Assembly: GCA_030533445.1 (NCBI GenBank)
Contig: CM060069.1
Span: 5,314,716 to 5,378,715 of the forward strand
From: Cyprinodon diabolis
Lineage: Eukaryota > Chordata > Actinopteri > Cyprinodontiformes > Cyprinodontidae
Direction: 5' to 3'
Length of the DNA stretch: 64,000 nt
Every line of letters begins with the position of its first letter. Position 1 is the first letter of the stretch. The notes under the pieces are model-generated. The model saw only the letters and a program-made list of their open reading frames with translations, was not told where the DNA came from and made no database searches. Position numbers and translations under genes: made by a program. Below are positions 22,451-34,886 of the stretch, one piece after another.

Positions 22451-23299
22451 AGAAAAACATTTCAGATATAGCAAATACAGTACTAACTTCAGCTAGTAAT
22501 AACGACAGACATATAAGAAAGTTTGGCAGTGACTGCCAGACACTGAAAAATACAATTACGGAAAGTAGAAAGACAACCTAAAAGAGAGTGGATTACATAT
22601 TTCTCCTTCTATCAGCCAATTATTGTGCATCAGTAGGGTTTCTCTCTTCTACAGCTGTACCCCATCCAGCAGTTGTCTGATAGGCGTCCATCTGGGGAAG
22701 AGCGGCCTTTCTTGCTTCACAGTGTGTGCAGCTCCATCAGTCTAGGAGTTGTCTAATTGTCTCCCAGACTGAGCCCATGTGTGGTTTATGTTTGAGCCGT
22801 GTCATTAGACTGATGAGGAACAGTTCTCGGGTGTCTCCTTACGGATAAACCACATGATGTGGGTAATATTTCACAACAGACGCAGGAATCCAGGAATCTT
22901 CCAAAGCAGCTGATGACTGTGACAGGGTAATAGCCGACTCTATTTAAGTGCCCATGTTACTTGATGTGACTTGTGTGTGTTTTTCACCAAACAGTCCCAT
23001 CATTGTAGAACCTGGAACTGTGTGTTTGATGTGTGTTTAAGGTGTAATGATTACTGGAGGAGCTGAAAGGAAGATTAATATTTTCAAAGAATGTGCTTCA
23101 AATAACAAGACAAGGAGAGCTTAGAGACTAAAGTACCTGCAGTTAGCTTTATGACAGAAAAACAACTACGCACGCAAACGTAATAGGTGCTGAAATTTGA
23201 CTTTGGGACATCATTTTCTTTTTTGAGGAAGGATTCCAGTTTCTGTCAAAAACTGATTAGGACTTTATGGGAATTTGTTACTTGTTCTTCATGCAGACC
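22451..23299. other. No gene or repeat recognised
   Basis: Moderate-complexity intergenic DNA. I see no long frame, no repeat ends and no clear regulatory signature. Confidence 0.4.
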
Positions 23300-23448
23300 A
23301 GCGAGAAGTTCAAAAGCTTATAAAGTATTCATAAAAAAAATTAAATAAGTTCAAGCATTCAAACATTATGCCATGAAAGTCATTGGAACATTGGAATTGT
23401 ATTTGGCAAATGATAAGACTTTTGTTTTAAGTTCTATCAACATTCAAC

Positions 23449-24603
23449 AGTCAGCAAGGAATAATCAATGGATCATTATTTATACCTAAAACTAATACAT
23501 TTGTGGTGATTTTATTAATTTAGTGTTAATCAGTAAAAAAAAAAAAGTAGAAAATAATTTTCATAATGATCACTGAGTCTGGGAGCGGCCATTTTTGCCC
23601 AAATAGTATCACCTCAGTAACACCTCACTCGGCCAGTGACGTCACAGTGCGGTAAGCCTAGCGCCATTCTCCCCGCTTTACAAGCAAAATCAATGGGAAC
23701 TACTAGACACATCTGCAATCAACAACAATTATTGAAGATTTCCAGAGGAAATTCAGGCTTCAGACTTCACCACTAAAATTTGGGAGAGCTATATTTAAAC
23801 AAACATGTTGCAATACATATAAAGGAATAGTCCGATCACATTCAGAATGCAAGCTTCTAAAAGTACTTTAAGTATGAAATTATTACATACTTTTCAATAA
23901 ATGTTTTAATTAAGAGTCATTTTCATTTGAATGTGTTTTACTGGAGGCATCCATGTTTGTCAAAGAACACTACTGTTTGTGGCGTCACGGTGCGGGATCG
24001 GCTGTTGATCAAGTCCCAGTGCTGTATCTGGTGTTTGTCACATCCAAGTCATCTTGAAAACATTCTCCTTCCAAATGTTGGCTACATATTACGTGTTTTT
24101 TCTCTTGGCAGATGTTCGATGGCAAACCCTCCCTCTTTAAGTTGGCAATCCAACGAGGAATCCATCCGTGGAGGATCAGGAATAAAAAAGGTGAAATAAC
24201 TTTTTTTTCACTTTTACCCAATGTATTCCAACATCCAGCTGCCATGCACATGGACATTGTCAGATTAACTATAGCTCTGGTGAATTTCAATGGTGAAGTC
24301 CTCTGGAAATCTTCAATAATTGTTGTTGTTTGCAGATGTGTCTACAGTAGTAGTTCCCATTGATTTTGCTTGTAAAGCGGGGAGAATGGCGCTAGGCTTA
24401 CCACACCATGACGTCATCGCCGCAAGATGGCAGGAGTGAGTTGTTACTATATTTGGGCAAAAATGGCCACTCCCAGACTCAGTTATTGCGACGAAAAAAA
24501 ATGGTTTTAATGTTTTTACTGATTAACATTGAATTAATTAAATCACTGTGAACGTATTAACTTTAGGTAAAGATAATGATCCATTGATTATTCCTTGCTG
24601 ACT
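23449..24603. mobile_element. Long-TIR DNA transposon carrying a THAP domain
   Basis: Two arms of about 300 bp face each other. The left arm is 23449-23755, starting AGTCAGCAAGGAATAATCAA. The right arm is about 24296-24603 and its reverse complement starts the same way. Both arms share GAGTCTGGGAG, GGCCATTTTTGCCCAAATA, AAGCCTAGCGCCATTCTCC and AAAATCAATGGGAACTACTA. The roughly 540-bp interior holds a minus-strand THAP zinc-finger frame. The target duplication is unclear because the flanks are old L2. THAP domains are typical of P-element-like and Kolobok transposases. Confidence 0.7.
24009..24290 (-). pseudogene. THAP zinc-finger fragment of a transposase
   Basis: The 93-codon frame contains a C2CH arrangement: C15-x4-C20, then 48 residues, then C69-x2-H72 (motifs MAAGCWN and ICSQHLEGECF). 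It has the central tryptophan in RWIANLKR that THAP domains share. A possible splice donor follows WNTLG (GGTAAAAG on the minus strand), so part of the middle may be intron. No catalytic transposase core follows, so this is an internally deleted, non-autonomous copy. In the known family the THAP finger binds the element's own ends. Here it lies only about 300 bp from both. Confidence 0.6.
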
Positions 24604-24760
24604 AGACTTTAACTTTAACAAGAAGCCGATGAATGAAGGGTAAAATATGTGAAATGTGATCTGTCTTTTTAATTTCATCAGAACTCCAGCTTTTATCTGC
24701 ACTTTCTTCATGTCTTGGTGTAAATATTTAAAATGGACCAGCGTAGAAGGGCATTGCATT

Positions 24761-25399
24761 AAGATGTTTCTCTATATCAAACCCTGAACAAGATATTTTG
24801 AAATGTTTGCAATATTACGAAGAATGAATGAAGAAAATTCTGGAATCCTGTTTGTTATTGCATTTAAATGACATGTCCAACTGAAATAATCACCCCTCTT
24901 TCATGTTAAAAAGATGCAAAATATAGTTTGAAAGGAGGAAGAATACAGTCACTATCCCAAGCCAAGTGATGTCTCTATTAGATGGTAATAAAGTGGGGAA
25001 AAAACTACAAAGTTACACATGGAACAAGGAGGAAAAAGTGAGGTTCAAAAAGAAGGTGAATGAAATAAGCTGAGACCAATTAAGTGAAGGAGGAGCTCCC
25101 GTGGGAGAGCCAGTTCCGAGTCACTGAGGAAGACATGCTAGAAAAAAAGAGAAAAGCAGGAGAATGAACTGATTAGATAGTGAGATACAGGGGTCAGTGG
25201 ACCTACAAGTAAATACAAGAGAGTCCAAACAATCATAAAAAATTCTTACTTGTTCTTTTAAATTGTCTTCTGTGACTATCATCAACTTTGATCTATGACC
25301 TTTTTAATGATGATCTATGATTTTTAGGTGCATCTTATTTTCATTTATTTTTCTGCATTTTGTACATCTGTAGCTAAAGGTTAATATGTGTTGTATCCT
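24761..25399. other. No gene recognised
   Basis: AT-rich intergenic sequence without a supported feature. Confidence 0.4.
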
Positions 25400-25600
25400 G
25401 CTCTGCAACATCCACTCATTGGAAAAATAAATGGATAATCTCCGACTCAAGATATGTAACTGCTGCGCCATCGTGCTTTTATTTTATTTTATTTACTTTT
25501 ATTTATTTTAGTTATTTTATCTTTTTTGTGCAGCACTTTGGAAACCTTGTGTTTATTTAAATCGTGCTATATAAATAAAGTGGATTGGATTGGATTGGAT
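25400..25600 (+). repeat. Retroposon 3' tail with ATTGG repeats
   Basis: Ends GCTATATAAATAAAGTGGAT followed by four ATTGG units, the usual form of a LINE or SINE 3' tail in fish. The upstream extent is uncertain. Confidence 0.5.
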
Positions 25601-26339
25601 CTTTCTGACGGGGTCTTGGCCGCGTCCAGCAGTACCGGACGGTGTTGTTGGCCTGGGGGGGGGCTGATGCACTACCAATAGAAACAAAGAGCTCTGCGTG
25701 AATGAAAACTCCTCTGAGACTGTTCCCAGGCAATCTTCGGCATCTAGAGGGGAAGCACAGCTACACTTGTATATACATCATGACAAAATAAATCTGTCCG
25801 AGTTTTAGCTGACAGCTACAGCAACAAAACCTTGTAAATGTATGTAAATTTAGAGCAGTGGGTTAATTTATTTATGTACTTTGCAAATGTTCATCAAAAT
25901 TAAGCTAGTCCTGAGCAATCATTAAACTTGCTCAATCAAGCAAAATATGCAAATGACGGGGCCATTAAGACCCTCTAAGGGCCTGTCCCAACCCCCACAC
26001 TACACACTATCCCCCTCATAGAGGGTGTACTTGGTAGAAGTGAATATTAGAGTAAGAATGCTCAGATCACAAGTTTTCAAACTTGTGAATAGGGACACCT
26101 TAGGTTATGTCATGTTACAACAACAATGTTGGGACCTGACCTGTTTTTACTAACTTACTGTTAAATATGTATTTAAAACTATAAAAAGAGATAATTTTAT
26201 GTTACTACCTCCATGAAATCCACTTAGCTGCTAGCTTAGCTGAAGGATACATGGAGGTTATAAAGGGGATGTGGGTGGGTGAAAAATCATTGGGGGACGA
26301 TCTGTACTAAGACTCATCAACAGAAATCTAAATTTGAGG
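25601..26339. other. No gene recognised
   Basis: Intergenic sequence with a nine-G run near 25656. Nothing else supported. Confidence 0.4.
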
Positions 26340-26863
26340 GACAACAGGGTGTGAGAACTGGGTCACAACTATCTCTCCTATCGTAGCTTCTCTTCACTGG
26401 TTTCCTGCTAAAGAGGAATAGAATTTAAAATCCTCCTCCTCAGATATAAAGCCTTAAATGGCCAAGCTCCATCTTTTTGTTCCTTATGTCCGTAACAGAG
26501 CACTTCGCTCTCAATCTGCAGGTTTACTAGGCGGTTCCTAGAATTTCTAAAAATAGAATGGGAGACAGATCTTTTAGTTATCAGGCTCCTCTCCTGTGGA
26601 ACCAACTTCCAGTTTTAGTCCATGAGACACCCTGTCTGCTTTTAAAGATAGGCTTAAAACGTCCCCTTTTAATAAAGCTGATAGTTAAAATGTCTCAGTT
26701 TATTTCGAGCTATCTCTATAGTTATGCTTCTATAGGCTTAGACTGCTGGAGGACATAGGGACCCCTTTTCATCATTCTGCTTCCTCCTATCTCTATTCTC
26801 CAACTCTGCAGAATCTGTTAGTTCAATATCTAACGTTATGCTCTCTCTGCTTTTTCTCATATA

Positions 26864-27408
26864 CCCCATTTAAACTATCCTTGAAAAACCGATCCATGCC
26901 GAGACCGGTCCAAGCTCTGATCAGTTAACCAGGCCGAGCTTGGTTCTGACGACCGTTTACACATCACGCTATCGCGGTTCCTCGACTCCTGGCCTCCTAG
27001 TGACGATCTGCGGTATTACTGCCAGTATTGAAGGAGGAAATCAAGAAGTTGGTGGCGGTAATGTACCAAAAGTTGTTTGCCAACCACCATAAAACACAAG
27101 AAGAAGAAGACGAAGAAGGAGGAAATCAAGCAAATCAAAATGGCGGCGCCATTCAGAAAGTTATGCTAATCGGGATGTGCAGCCAGACGGAGATGATGCG
27201 TTCTGCTCATGCTCTCTTGTTATCAGAAAACCGAGCCAGGGAAAAACTGAGCCGAGCCCACCTCTGGAACTAGTCTGCAGTTAGCGTGGTCCGGTTGTGT
27301 CTAGCTCGGTTCAGTTCACTTTGCTTTCCATCTACACACGATAAGTTATCTCAGTTACCGTGCTCGGACCGGTCTCGGCACGCTTTTTCAATGGTAGTGT
27401 AAATTGGG
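26864..27408. mobile_element. 545-bp TIR element inside L2, TA target site
   Basis: The left end CCCCATTTAAACTATCCTTG and the reverse complement of the right end CCCAATTTACACTACCATTG are matching inverted termini. They extend to GCCGAGACCGGTCC on both sides. TA lies at both borders (26862-26863 and 27409-27410), fitting Tc1/mariner-type integration. The uninterrupted L2 order (CTTTTTCTCAT then AGTAGCTTCATCTG) is seen in the copy at 29700. No transposase. Confidence 0.65.
27046..27114 (+). mobile_element. 69-bp LINE tail insertion with 16-bp TSD
   Basis: GAAGGAGGAAATCAAG occurs at 27030-27045 and again at 27115-27130, exactly bounding AGTTGGTGGCGGTAATG ... TTTGCCAACCACCATAAAA ... (AAG)n. The same tail occurs at 45140-45217 behind an I-clade-like ORF1. 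This is therefore a severely 5'-truncated retrotransposition event consisting only of the 3' stem-loop and the AAG tail. Confidence 0.75.
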
Positions 27409-27905
27409 TAAGAGTAGCTTCATCTGGTCTGTTCGTTTTTGGCTGGACTTGATCCTGGAGAGAAATATCAGCTGTGCTGCTGCCATCAACACCTTTGTTT
27501 ATAGATCTTGGAGATTAGCCTGTTTTTCAGTGTAGTCTTGTTTCTCTGACTTTGACTGACTGGATGTGCTCTCTTCATTCTCTGACATGAGAGCTGGCTC
27601 GGAGCTCGTCTGCCTGGTTGTGCATTTCCTTCTGTCTCCTTGAACCCCAGTCGGCCACATCAGATGTTCAGCCACACTGAGCCTGGTCCTGCTGTAGGTT
27701 TCTTCCTGTTAAAAGGGGGTTTTTCCTCTCCACTTTCGCTGCAAGCATGCGTGAGGGATTGCCTTCGGAGTCAATGATTCGAGGCAATTAAATGGTTTTC
27801 CTTAGATAGAAAACTTTGAATCAATTTGACTGTATTATCTGGTGAACTGTAAAGTGCCTTGAGATGACATGTTGTGAATTGGCGCTATAGAAATAACCTG
27901 AATTG

Positions 27906-29584
27906 AACTGTAGGTATATTGCTTTGAAAAATAATCCACAGCACTGGTGCAATACAGCATGGCATCATTGAACGAAAAACCCATGAGGGGTGAATGAAAA
28001 TAATGAATAAAGCATAATGAAGGTTAAAACTTATAAACATGGGGGGAAAAGAGGCTGATTAGGGAGGCAGTGGTTAGAGAAAAACACAAAGACACAATAA
28101 CAGATAAAACTAACTAAAGACTGAATGAAATAAAATATTAATATTTAGGAAGTTATGAGTGTAGAATTACACCAAAGTCATTAATGTCAAAAATAACAAG
28201 CGATCATGACCCTTAATATAATTATGAGGTTTAGAATAATACAGAACAGGAGTCAATGTAACATAATAATGGAGCTTTAAACAATCCAACTATATTCTTA
28301 ATTAGAATACCTCAAACTGGGGTGAATGATACTGGTCTTAAAAGGACTACAGGGTTCTGTTAAAATACTACAAGGAAACAAAGCTACACAACCATTGCAA
28401 ATGGCTGAAGCTCTCCCTTATAAAAGCTAAAACGTATGAAGATGGTTACATTAGCATGTTTCTCATGTGTCATGAGATAATGCATTTTTGTTAAATACTA
28501 TGGCTGTGCTTATATGTTCTGTCATGCAGAAGATTGAGGGCCATTGTATCGCCCCTTGAGTTGGCTAGGAACCTCCGAAGCTCCCCCTGCTAATTGCATT
28601 ACCGCTAGGAAGCATACTGCTTCCTGGTTCTAGCTCCTTCCTTACTGCCAGCACTATGCATATAGTAGTTTTTTTATGGCAATTAAACACACACTTCCAC
28701 CATGGTTGAAGTATCTTTATCTATTTGAGGCATTCTGATTGAGTCATATAGACAGAGGTCTACCACTTGATGACTGTTTCCAGGATCACTTAAATAAGCA
28801 CAGGTTGCAGCAGGCTAGGGCCTCGTTGTGCAGGACTTTCTTGCACAAAGATAGATAGATTAAGTGATTTTAGAGCTAAAAAGCTAAAAGAAAATATTCA
28901 ACGCCTTTTTGAACAGTTATCAACTTTAAGTCTTGTACCATTTTTGATTTAAAAAGTAAAATAAACATTTTAAAGCAAATTATTAAAAGTCTTCTGACTC
29001 TATCAGTAGTAGCCTTTTCTTAATTCAGACAAATTGTGACAAAAAGAAGGGAATATATTTGGTCAGTTCTGTGTACAGTAGGTTAAATCTAAGCGGTTGC
29101 CTCGCACATTTTCCTACCAGCTATAGAATCTGCTGCAGATCACCAAAGCCCTAAGAGTGCTCTCACATATGTGCAGGGGGGAGTTATACAGGGGGCCTTT
29201 GTGCCTGTTCAGGGTGGGGTTCAGTAGAAGTTGGTTAAAAGACATGAGCGAACACAGCTTCAACAGGCTGCAGCCCGACCTCACCCACCTTAATTACTCT
29301 TAGTAGCCATTCACAATTCATCATGTGAAAGAGCTCAGTGAACCCAAAGTATTTAAGCTTTTATATATATCTACCTACCACATTTGTCTATACCTATTTC
29401 ATTAGATTTACATGCTCTGCTATAAACTCTGAGCCGCATCAAGAATTACAATGAATCAATCATTTTATCATCTATGTGGATCTTGTAAGATATTCCGTAA
29501 TTAATGGACAATGATTTAAGCTTTTACAGTTGAGATACCTGCAAAATAAATTTGATTTTTTTTCTTGTCAGTCATTTAAACTTT
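27906..29584. other. No gene recognised
   Basis: AT-rich intergenic sequence. Short frames only and no repeat ends that I can support. Confidence 0.4.
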
Positions 29585-30250
29585 CTGCTTCTATAAGCTT
29601 TGGCTGCTGGTGGACATAAAGACTACTTTTCATCATTCTGCTTCATTGTATCTCTATTCTCCAATTCTGCAGTATTTGTTAGTTCAACCCCTAACCTTAT
29701 TCTCTTTGTGCTTTTTCTCATTATAGTAGCTTCATCTGATCTGGTCCTGTTTGGCTGTGAAACCATCATGGAGATAAATATCATCTGGGCTGCTGCCATT
29801 AACAACTGTGATTAAAGAAGAAAACGTTGGGCCTGTTTTTGATTGCTTAGACCTCTTTCTCTCCTAGACATAGCTATGGGCTCATCTTAAAGTGTGACTA
29901 AGTGTATGTGCTCTTTTTAATCACTTTTGATTTGAAGATTGGCTCAGAGCTATTCTTTTTAATTGTTTCTTTCTTAGACAGAGCCACCTATAGAGCTAGT
30001 TTACCGTTACCTTTTCTAACATAAAAGTATTTATGTATCAGTGCTTTTACCTGTCAATGGTGTAATTTTTTCTGTGTTTACGCATCACACTGAACCAATG
30101 CTTGGTAGGGATAGTGCAGAGTCAACACAATACATGTGAATATCTACTGTCTGCACATGTTAACCAAGGAGGAGCAATTCCTGCAAATTCAATGACTGGA
30201 TGCAATCAGACAGTTTTCCTTAAACCTTTTACCTATCTGATTGACTGTTG
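29585..30250 (+). repeat. L2 LINE 3' fragment
   Basis: Contains CTTCTATAAGCTTTGGCTGC, CTTTTTCTCATTATAGTAGC and later CTTAGACAGAGCCACCTATA, in the same order as the L2 non-coding region at 26730-27450 and at 56130-56500. It lacks the clean GGCGCTATA end. Confidence 0.65.
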
Positions 30251-30284
30251 AACTGAGTTGTTGCTGCCTTGGGGTATCTCATTT

Positions 30285-31360
30285 CAATTTCAATTCAGTT
30301 TATCGATATAGGGGCAATTCACAACTTATGACATCTATTCAATTCAATTCAGTTTATTTCTATAGCGCCAATTCACAACACAAGTCATATCAAGGCACTT
30401 TACAGTTCAACCAGATCATACAGTCAAATTGATTCAAAGTTTTCTATCTAAGGAAAACCAGTTGATTGCATTGACTTATTGACTTAAATACAATCCCTCA
30501 CACTAAGCATGCTTGTAGCGACAGTGGAGAGGAAAAACTCCCTTATAAAGGGAAGAAACCTCCAGAAGAATCAGGCTTCTGGGGTTCAAGGAGACAGAAG
30601 CAGAGATACAAAAATCAGCTATAAAAGGCGTCCCCTTTTATAGCTGATTTTTGTCAGCTATAGGACAAAGAGAGCCATGCAGCCAGTCACAGTCAGAGAA
30701 ACAGGAATACACTGGAAAACAGGCTGATCTCCAGCATCTATAAACAAGGGTGTTGATGGAAGCAGCACAGCTGATATTTCTCTTCAGGATGGTGTCATAG
30801 CCAAACAGGAACAGATGAGGCAAAGCTACTCTGAGAAAAAGCAGAGAGAGCAGAACGTTAGAGATTGAACTAACAGATTCTGCAAAATAGGAGAATAGAG
30901 AGAGAATGAAGCAGAATTATGAAAAAGGGTCCCTATGTCCTCCAGAAGTCTAAATCTATAGCAGCATAACTATAGAGATAGCTCAGGATAACCTGAGCCA
31001 CTCTAACTATAAGCTTTATCAAAAAGGAAAGTTTTAAGCCTAGCCTTAAAAGTAGACAGGATGTCTGCCTCACGGACTAAAACTGGTAGTAATCATATCT
31101 CTGATATAAGATGGAGCTTGGCCATTTAAGGCTTTATATGTGAGAAGGAGGATTTTAAATTCTATTCTGGATTTAACAGGAAGCAAATGAAGAGAAGCCA
31201 GGATAGGGGAGATATGATCTCTCTTTTTAATTTTCATCAGAACTTTGGCTGCAGCATTTTGGATCAGCTAAAGGCTTTTAACTACAGTTTGTGGACTTCC
31301 TGATAGTAAAGAATTACAATAGTCCAGTCTGGAAGTAACAGACTTCCAGGCTTAGGTCTA
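30285..31360 (-). repeat. L2 LINE 3' region, longest minus-strand copy
   Basis: From TTTATTTCTATAGCGCCAAT near 30354 through AAAACCAGTTGATTGCATTG and CTTGTAGCGACAGTGGAG to GTTAAATTCTATTCTGG-like L2 sequence and TTTTCATCAGAACTTTGGCT near 31250. It contains a perfect hairpin at 30608-30652 that other copies lack. Confidence 0.75.
30608..30652. repeat. Perfect hairpin, 20-bp arms
   Basis: CAAAAATCAGCTATAAAAGG and its exact reverse complement, separated by five bases, inside an L2 copy. Confidence 0.85.
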
Positions 31361-31415
31361 CTTTTCTGCCACTCTGTTTTTTTTTTTTTCATCAGAACTC
31401 TGGCTGCAGCATTTT

Positions 31416-31442
31416 GGATCAGCTGAAGGCTTCAGCTGATCC
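31416..31442. repeat. Perfect hairpin, 12-bp arms, at an L2 junction
   Basis: GGATCAGCTGAA, loop GGC, TTCAGCTGATCC. It sits exactly where one L2 segment (TCTGGCTGCAGCATTTTGG) is joined to another L2 segment. Confidence 0.8.
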
Positions 31443-31700
31443 ATCTTAAGATACTTTACAGTTTACCAAGTCATAGTGTCAAATTTTTTCAAAGTTTTCT
31501 ATCTAAGGAAAACCAGTTGATTGCATCGACTCATTGACTTGATGGCAATTCCTCACACTAAGCATGCTTGTAGCGACAGTGGAGAGAAAAAACTCAGATA
31601 AGAAACAGAGATACAAACTTGTGCTATAAATAACCTGAGCCACTCAAACTATATCAAAAAGGAACATTTTTAAGCCTAGTAATAAAAGTAGACAGATCCC
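31443..31700 (-). repeat. L2 LINE 3' tail fragment
   Basis: ACTTTACAGTTTACCAAGTC, AAAACCAGTTGATTGCATCG and CTTGTAGCGACAGTGGAGAG, then a jump to AACCTGAGCCACTC, so internal L2 sequence is missing. Confidence 0.65.
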
Positions 31701-33925
31701 ATTTACCTATTCAGGCATGTAAACATCCCAAAGCTGAGAATAAGCAGAGACCAAAACATCCCCCAGCTACTCTAGAACCATGACAGTCCAATTTTACATT
31801 GTTAGTAGTAGGTTCCTCTTTGTTAATTTCTTTTTTTGTTTTGTTTCGTTTTTTGGGTGCTTGTGTATTAGTAAGTTGCTGTATATATTTTTTATGCCAT
31901 AACCTGCTCTCATTGACATTTCTTTTATCTATAGTCAAAGTGTTTTGATTAACCAAAGCCTGTCCTAAAAGTTAAAATAACCTGTAGTAATTCTTTAGTC
32001 AACCTACTGAATCAGGACACAAAAAAGACTTGCAAAAGCTAAATCAATCTCCTTTCGGAAAATAAAAATCACAGCGAAACGTTTTCATACCTGCACCCTG
32101 CCCCCTACTTCTCCATCAGCTCACCCCTGTTAAAACCACACACACAGGCATGTATGCATACACATAACACAAACTGAATAAGACTGCTCTGTTGTGTGGT
32201 GCATGTGTGCAGGGGGTGCGCTCTCATGTGGCTTTCTGAGAAAGCAGCCTCTGTGCAGCTTACGGATGCAGGTAAAGGTAAATATGTCCTCCAATCCCCT
32301 CATCAGCAACGCCCAACTGGTTCATCGACTTGGCCTAGAGAGGAGGAATGAAAGAGACATTCTCACTGAGAGGCAGAGGTCAGATCAATAGAAGGGCTGA
32401 TTAAAGTTCAAACAGAGGCCCAACCGAGCCTCAGGAGGTTTGCTTTGATTAGCGGAAACTTTCTTTTTTCTTTTTTTGAAGGAACCATTATCTTAGAGAA
32501 ATTGAAAGATGTTAATGCCATCTGTTTTTTAAAAAAAAAAGGAAGATAGACATCATCAATGTTTTCTAAACAACAAAGTCTTCTGTCTTCACTAACATTA
32601 AAACACATTTTTTTGCTGAATACACATTATGGATGCATTTTGGCCAAAAAAAACTGGCTTCTTCTATGCATGTAAACTGTTGTATTTATTGTATAGGAAA
32701 CAGATGTTACAAATTGCTATTCCTTTTTCACATGAAAAAAATATTTCTGAAACAATCTTTTTAGTTGTCCTTTTTTTGAGAAGGTTTTGGATAAACATGG
32801 TGTCAAAAATTTTTGTTAAATATTACTGAATAGATAATTCAATGAATGGATAAAAGTGTTAAATCTACTGTATTTATATAGAATTATATGCTGTAACAAC
32901 TCAGGATTTTTTTAATGAGTTGTTATGGGTGTTTATAGCTTTAGAAAAGTTCAGCTGTAGTGGTCTGTCTTGCACAGGTTCTGGTGAAGCCTCTAATCGA
33001 AGATACCCTTTAACACTTTGATGATGCTCACTGTTGTCAATAATATATATATATATTTTTTATCTTAAGAATAGTCCTTTGTAAAATTATCTCCAGACGA
33101 ATTCTTATAACAGAGGCATCTTTCTTTAGGGCTCATTATGCTTGCCGCACGGGCATTCTGCACAAAAACGAGCTGCCTTTCACAACATCTGCAGCTTTTA
33201 TAATTCTGTTCAGGCCGGCACCGCAGGGACATGTTTAGCACAAAGAACAAGCTGACAACACCACACTACACAAGGACGCAAAATACACAGCTGTTTACAA
33301 CTTTATCAAAGCCTCTTCATACCGTTCGAAAGTGACAGTAATTGCTTTGCTTGAGTTTTCACACAACCTGTTGATAGTGGTTATGTTTATGAAATAAATC
33401 AAATGATGTCTAATAATTTGCAAATCCTCTGCAGTAGGAGCTGATGCTCGCTTGCCATGTTTTCCTCGTGGATCCATCCAGGTAGTTACAAATTTTCCTA
33501 GCTGCTCCATGTGGAAATTCTGTCAAAGAACACCTAGGTCCTGTGCACCTGTCAGTGCAGAGGGCCCTTTAAGCCCTAAATGACATCATTTGGCCACAAA
33601 TACATATCAAGCATTTATCAGCTTGTTGATCTTGTTAAGTCATTTGCTCTGATGCTGTTACCCCAGCAGATGTTGGAAAAAGAGATCACACTCTCCACAA
33701 CAGACTGATAGGAGGTATGCAACATCTTGCTGCAAATGTCGAAGGACCTAATCTCAGAACTAGCTGCAGACACAAAATAAGGGGTGGAGAGATTTATTTT
33801 TCCATGGCGACAGACTTTTTATACTTTTATATGTATTTTTTATTTGCCTCAAGCTCAACAGTAGATTTGTGAGCACTCATGCAGTGCTGAGCAAATAAAT
33901 ATAACATCAAAAAATGTCAAAATCT
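31701..33925. other. No gene recognised
   Basis: Intergenic. Minus-strand frames at 33065-33250 and 33295-33510 are open but resemble nothing I know. An (AT) run lies near 33044. Confidence 0.4.
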
Positions 33926-33952
33926 AAAAAAAAAAAAAAAAAAAAAAAAAAA
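33926..33952 (+). repeat. Poly-A run of 27
   Basis: Uninterrupted A tract. The sequence before it (ATAACATCAAAAAATGTCAA) could be a retroposon tail, but no source element is recognisable. Confidence 0.8.
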
Positions 33953-34763
33953 CTTTGCTTTGCCCCTGTCTGCTCTGTTATTGTGCTCTGTTCTGGACTG
34001 ATTCCTGGATTTCTACTGGCTTACAGAACCTGGACTGTGCTACTTACCTTGGCTTGGATTCTCCTTCTGTACCTCATCGGCTCTCTGATCTTCTGGTCCA
34101 TGAACTTGGCTCTGCTACGACTTTGGCTTTGGATATTCCCTGCTGAACACTGTTACTCCTCGGCATCGGTTTGTCATCAGCTCCGCTCATCACCCAGAGC
34201 TTGGGGGGGCGGTGCCCGACACAAGCGGAAGACCGTCTCCTTCTCGGATTCATCACATCCCTCTGTGATCGGACTGAACTCTGAACCGGGTCAGTTACTA
34301 TTGCTTTAGTAGTCATCAGCCCTTTATTCTTAGTCACTTACCTGAGTTTCTGTTTCTACAGATTATCCGGTTTATCCGCTCGAGCTGACGAGCAGCCGCA
34401 TACCGTTAGAGATTAAAGATTTTTTAACTAATTCAAATCTGTCTGTTTTGAATAGTGTAACCAAGGTTTTGAGTTTTTGAGAAAATAAGCACAGTTATTT
34501 AAATTGATAAACTTAAACACTGATGTCAGTGTCATGGTCTTTCCGACGGTTGGCTTTTTAATTTGCTCCTGCTCACCTGTCCCATTGGCCAGGTGGTTGT
34601 ACAATGCCGATTTTTTCTGCCTGGTTCCTCAGCTCTTTATGTTGTTTGCCTGCCTTCCATCAGCGCCAGATTATTTTAGCTGTTGTGAGGGTAACTCTAG
34701 GGTTTAAGTGAGTCTTGTCTTGTCAGGTCAGTGACTTTTGCTCCAAGTCGTGATCATCCTGAC
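33953..34763. other. No gene recognised
   Basis: A plus-strand frame runs 33914-34309 through CT-rich sequence after the poly-A run. It has a hydrophobic stretch but no known domain, and it may be leader sequence of an LTR element. I do not call a gene. Confidence 0.35.
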
Positions 34764-34886
34764 TGTCAGGTTGGGTGGAGGTTTGACAGGACCCAAATGC
34801 AGAATATTGAAAACCAGGAATACTCACAACAAGGGGGAAAAGAAATTACAACAAACCTGCAACATTGACTAAGCAGGAGGTGCATA

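Larger units (their letters stand above)
23300..24760 (-). repeat. Old L2 copy split by a TIR element
   Basis: The right flank of the THAP-bearing element (24604-24760) matches the non-coding L2 region seen near 31170-31260: TTTAACAAGAAGCCGATGAA, CTTTTTAATTTCATCAGAAC. The left flank (TTTTAAGTTCTATCAACATT) fits the adjacent L2 sequence. Only about 300 bp of L2 in total is convincing. Confidence 0.45.
26340..27905 (+). mobile_element. L2 LINE 3' part, interrupted by a TIR element
   Basis: 26340-26863 carries the C-terminal L2 region. One frame reads GDRSFSYQAPLLWNQLPVLV and later GLKRPLL, the usual end of L2-type polyproteins. 27411-27905 carries the 3' untranslated tail with TTTCTTCCTGTTAAAAGG, CACTTTCGCTGCAAGCATG and GAATTGGCGCTATAGAAAT. 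The segment 26864-27408 is an insertion. Confidence 0.75.

Noticed and set aside
33914..34309. A 131-codon frame starting in the poly-A run with a hydrophobic segment.
   Set aside because: The start lies in a homopolymer, no family matches, and the sequence looks like LTR leader or repeat DNA.
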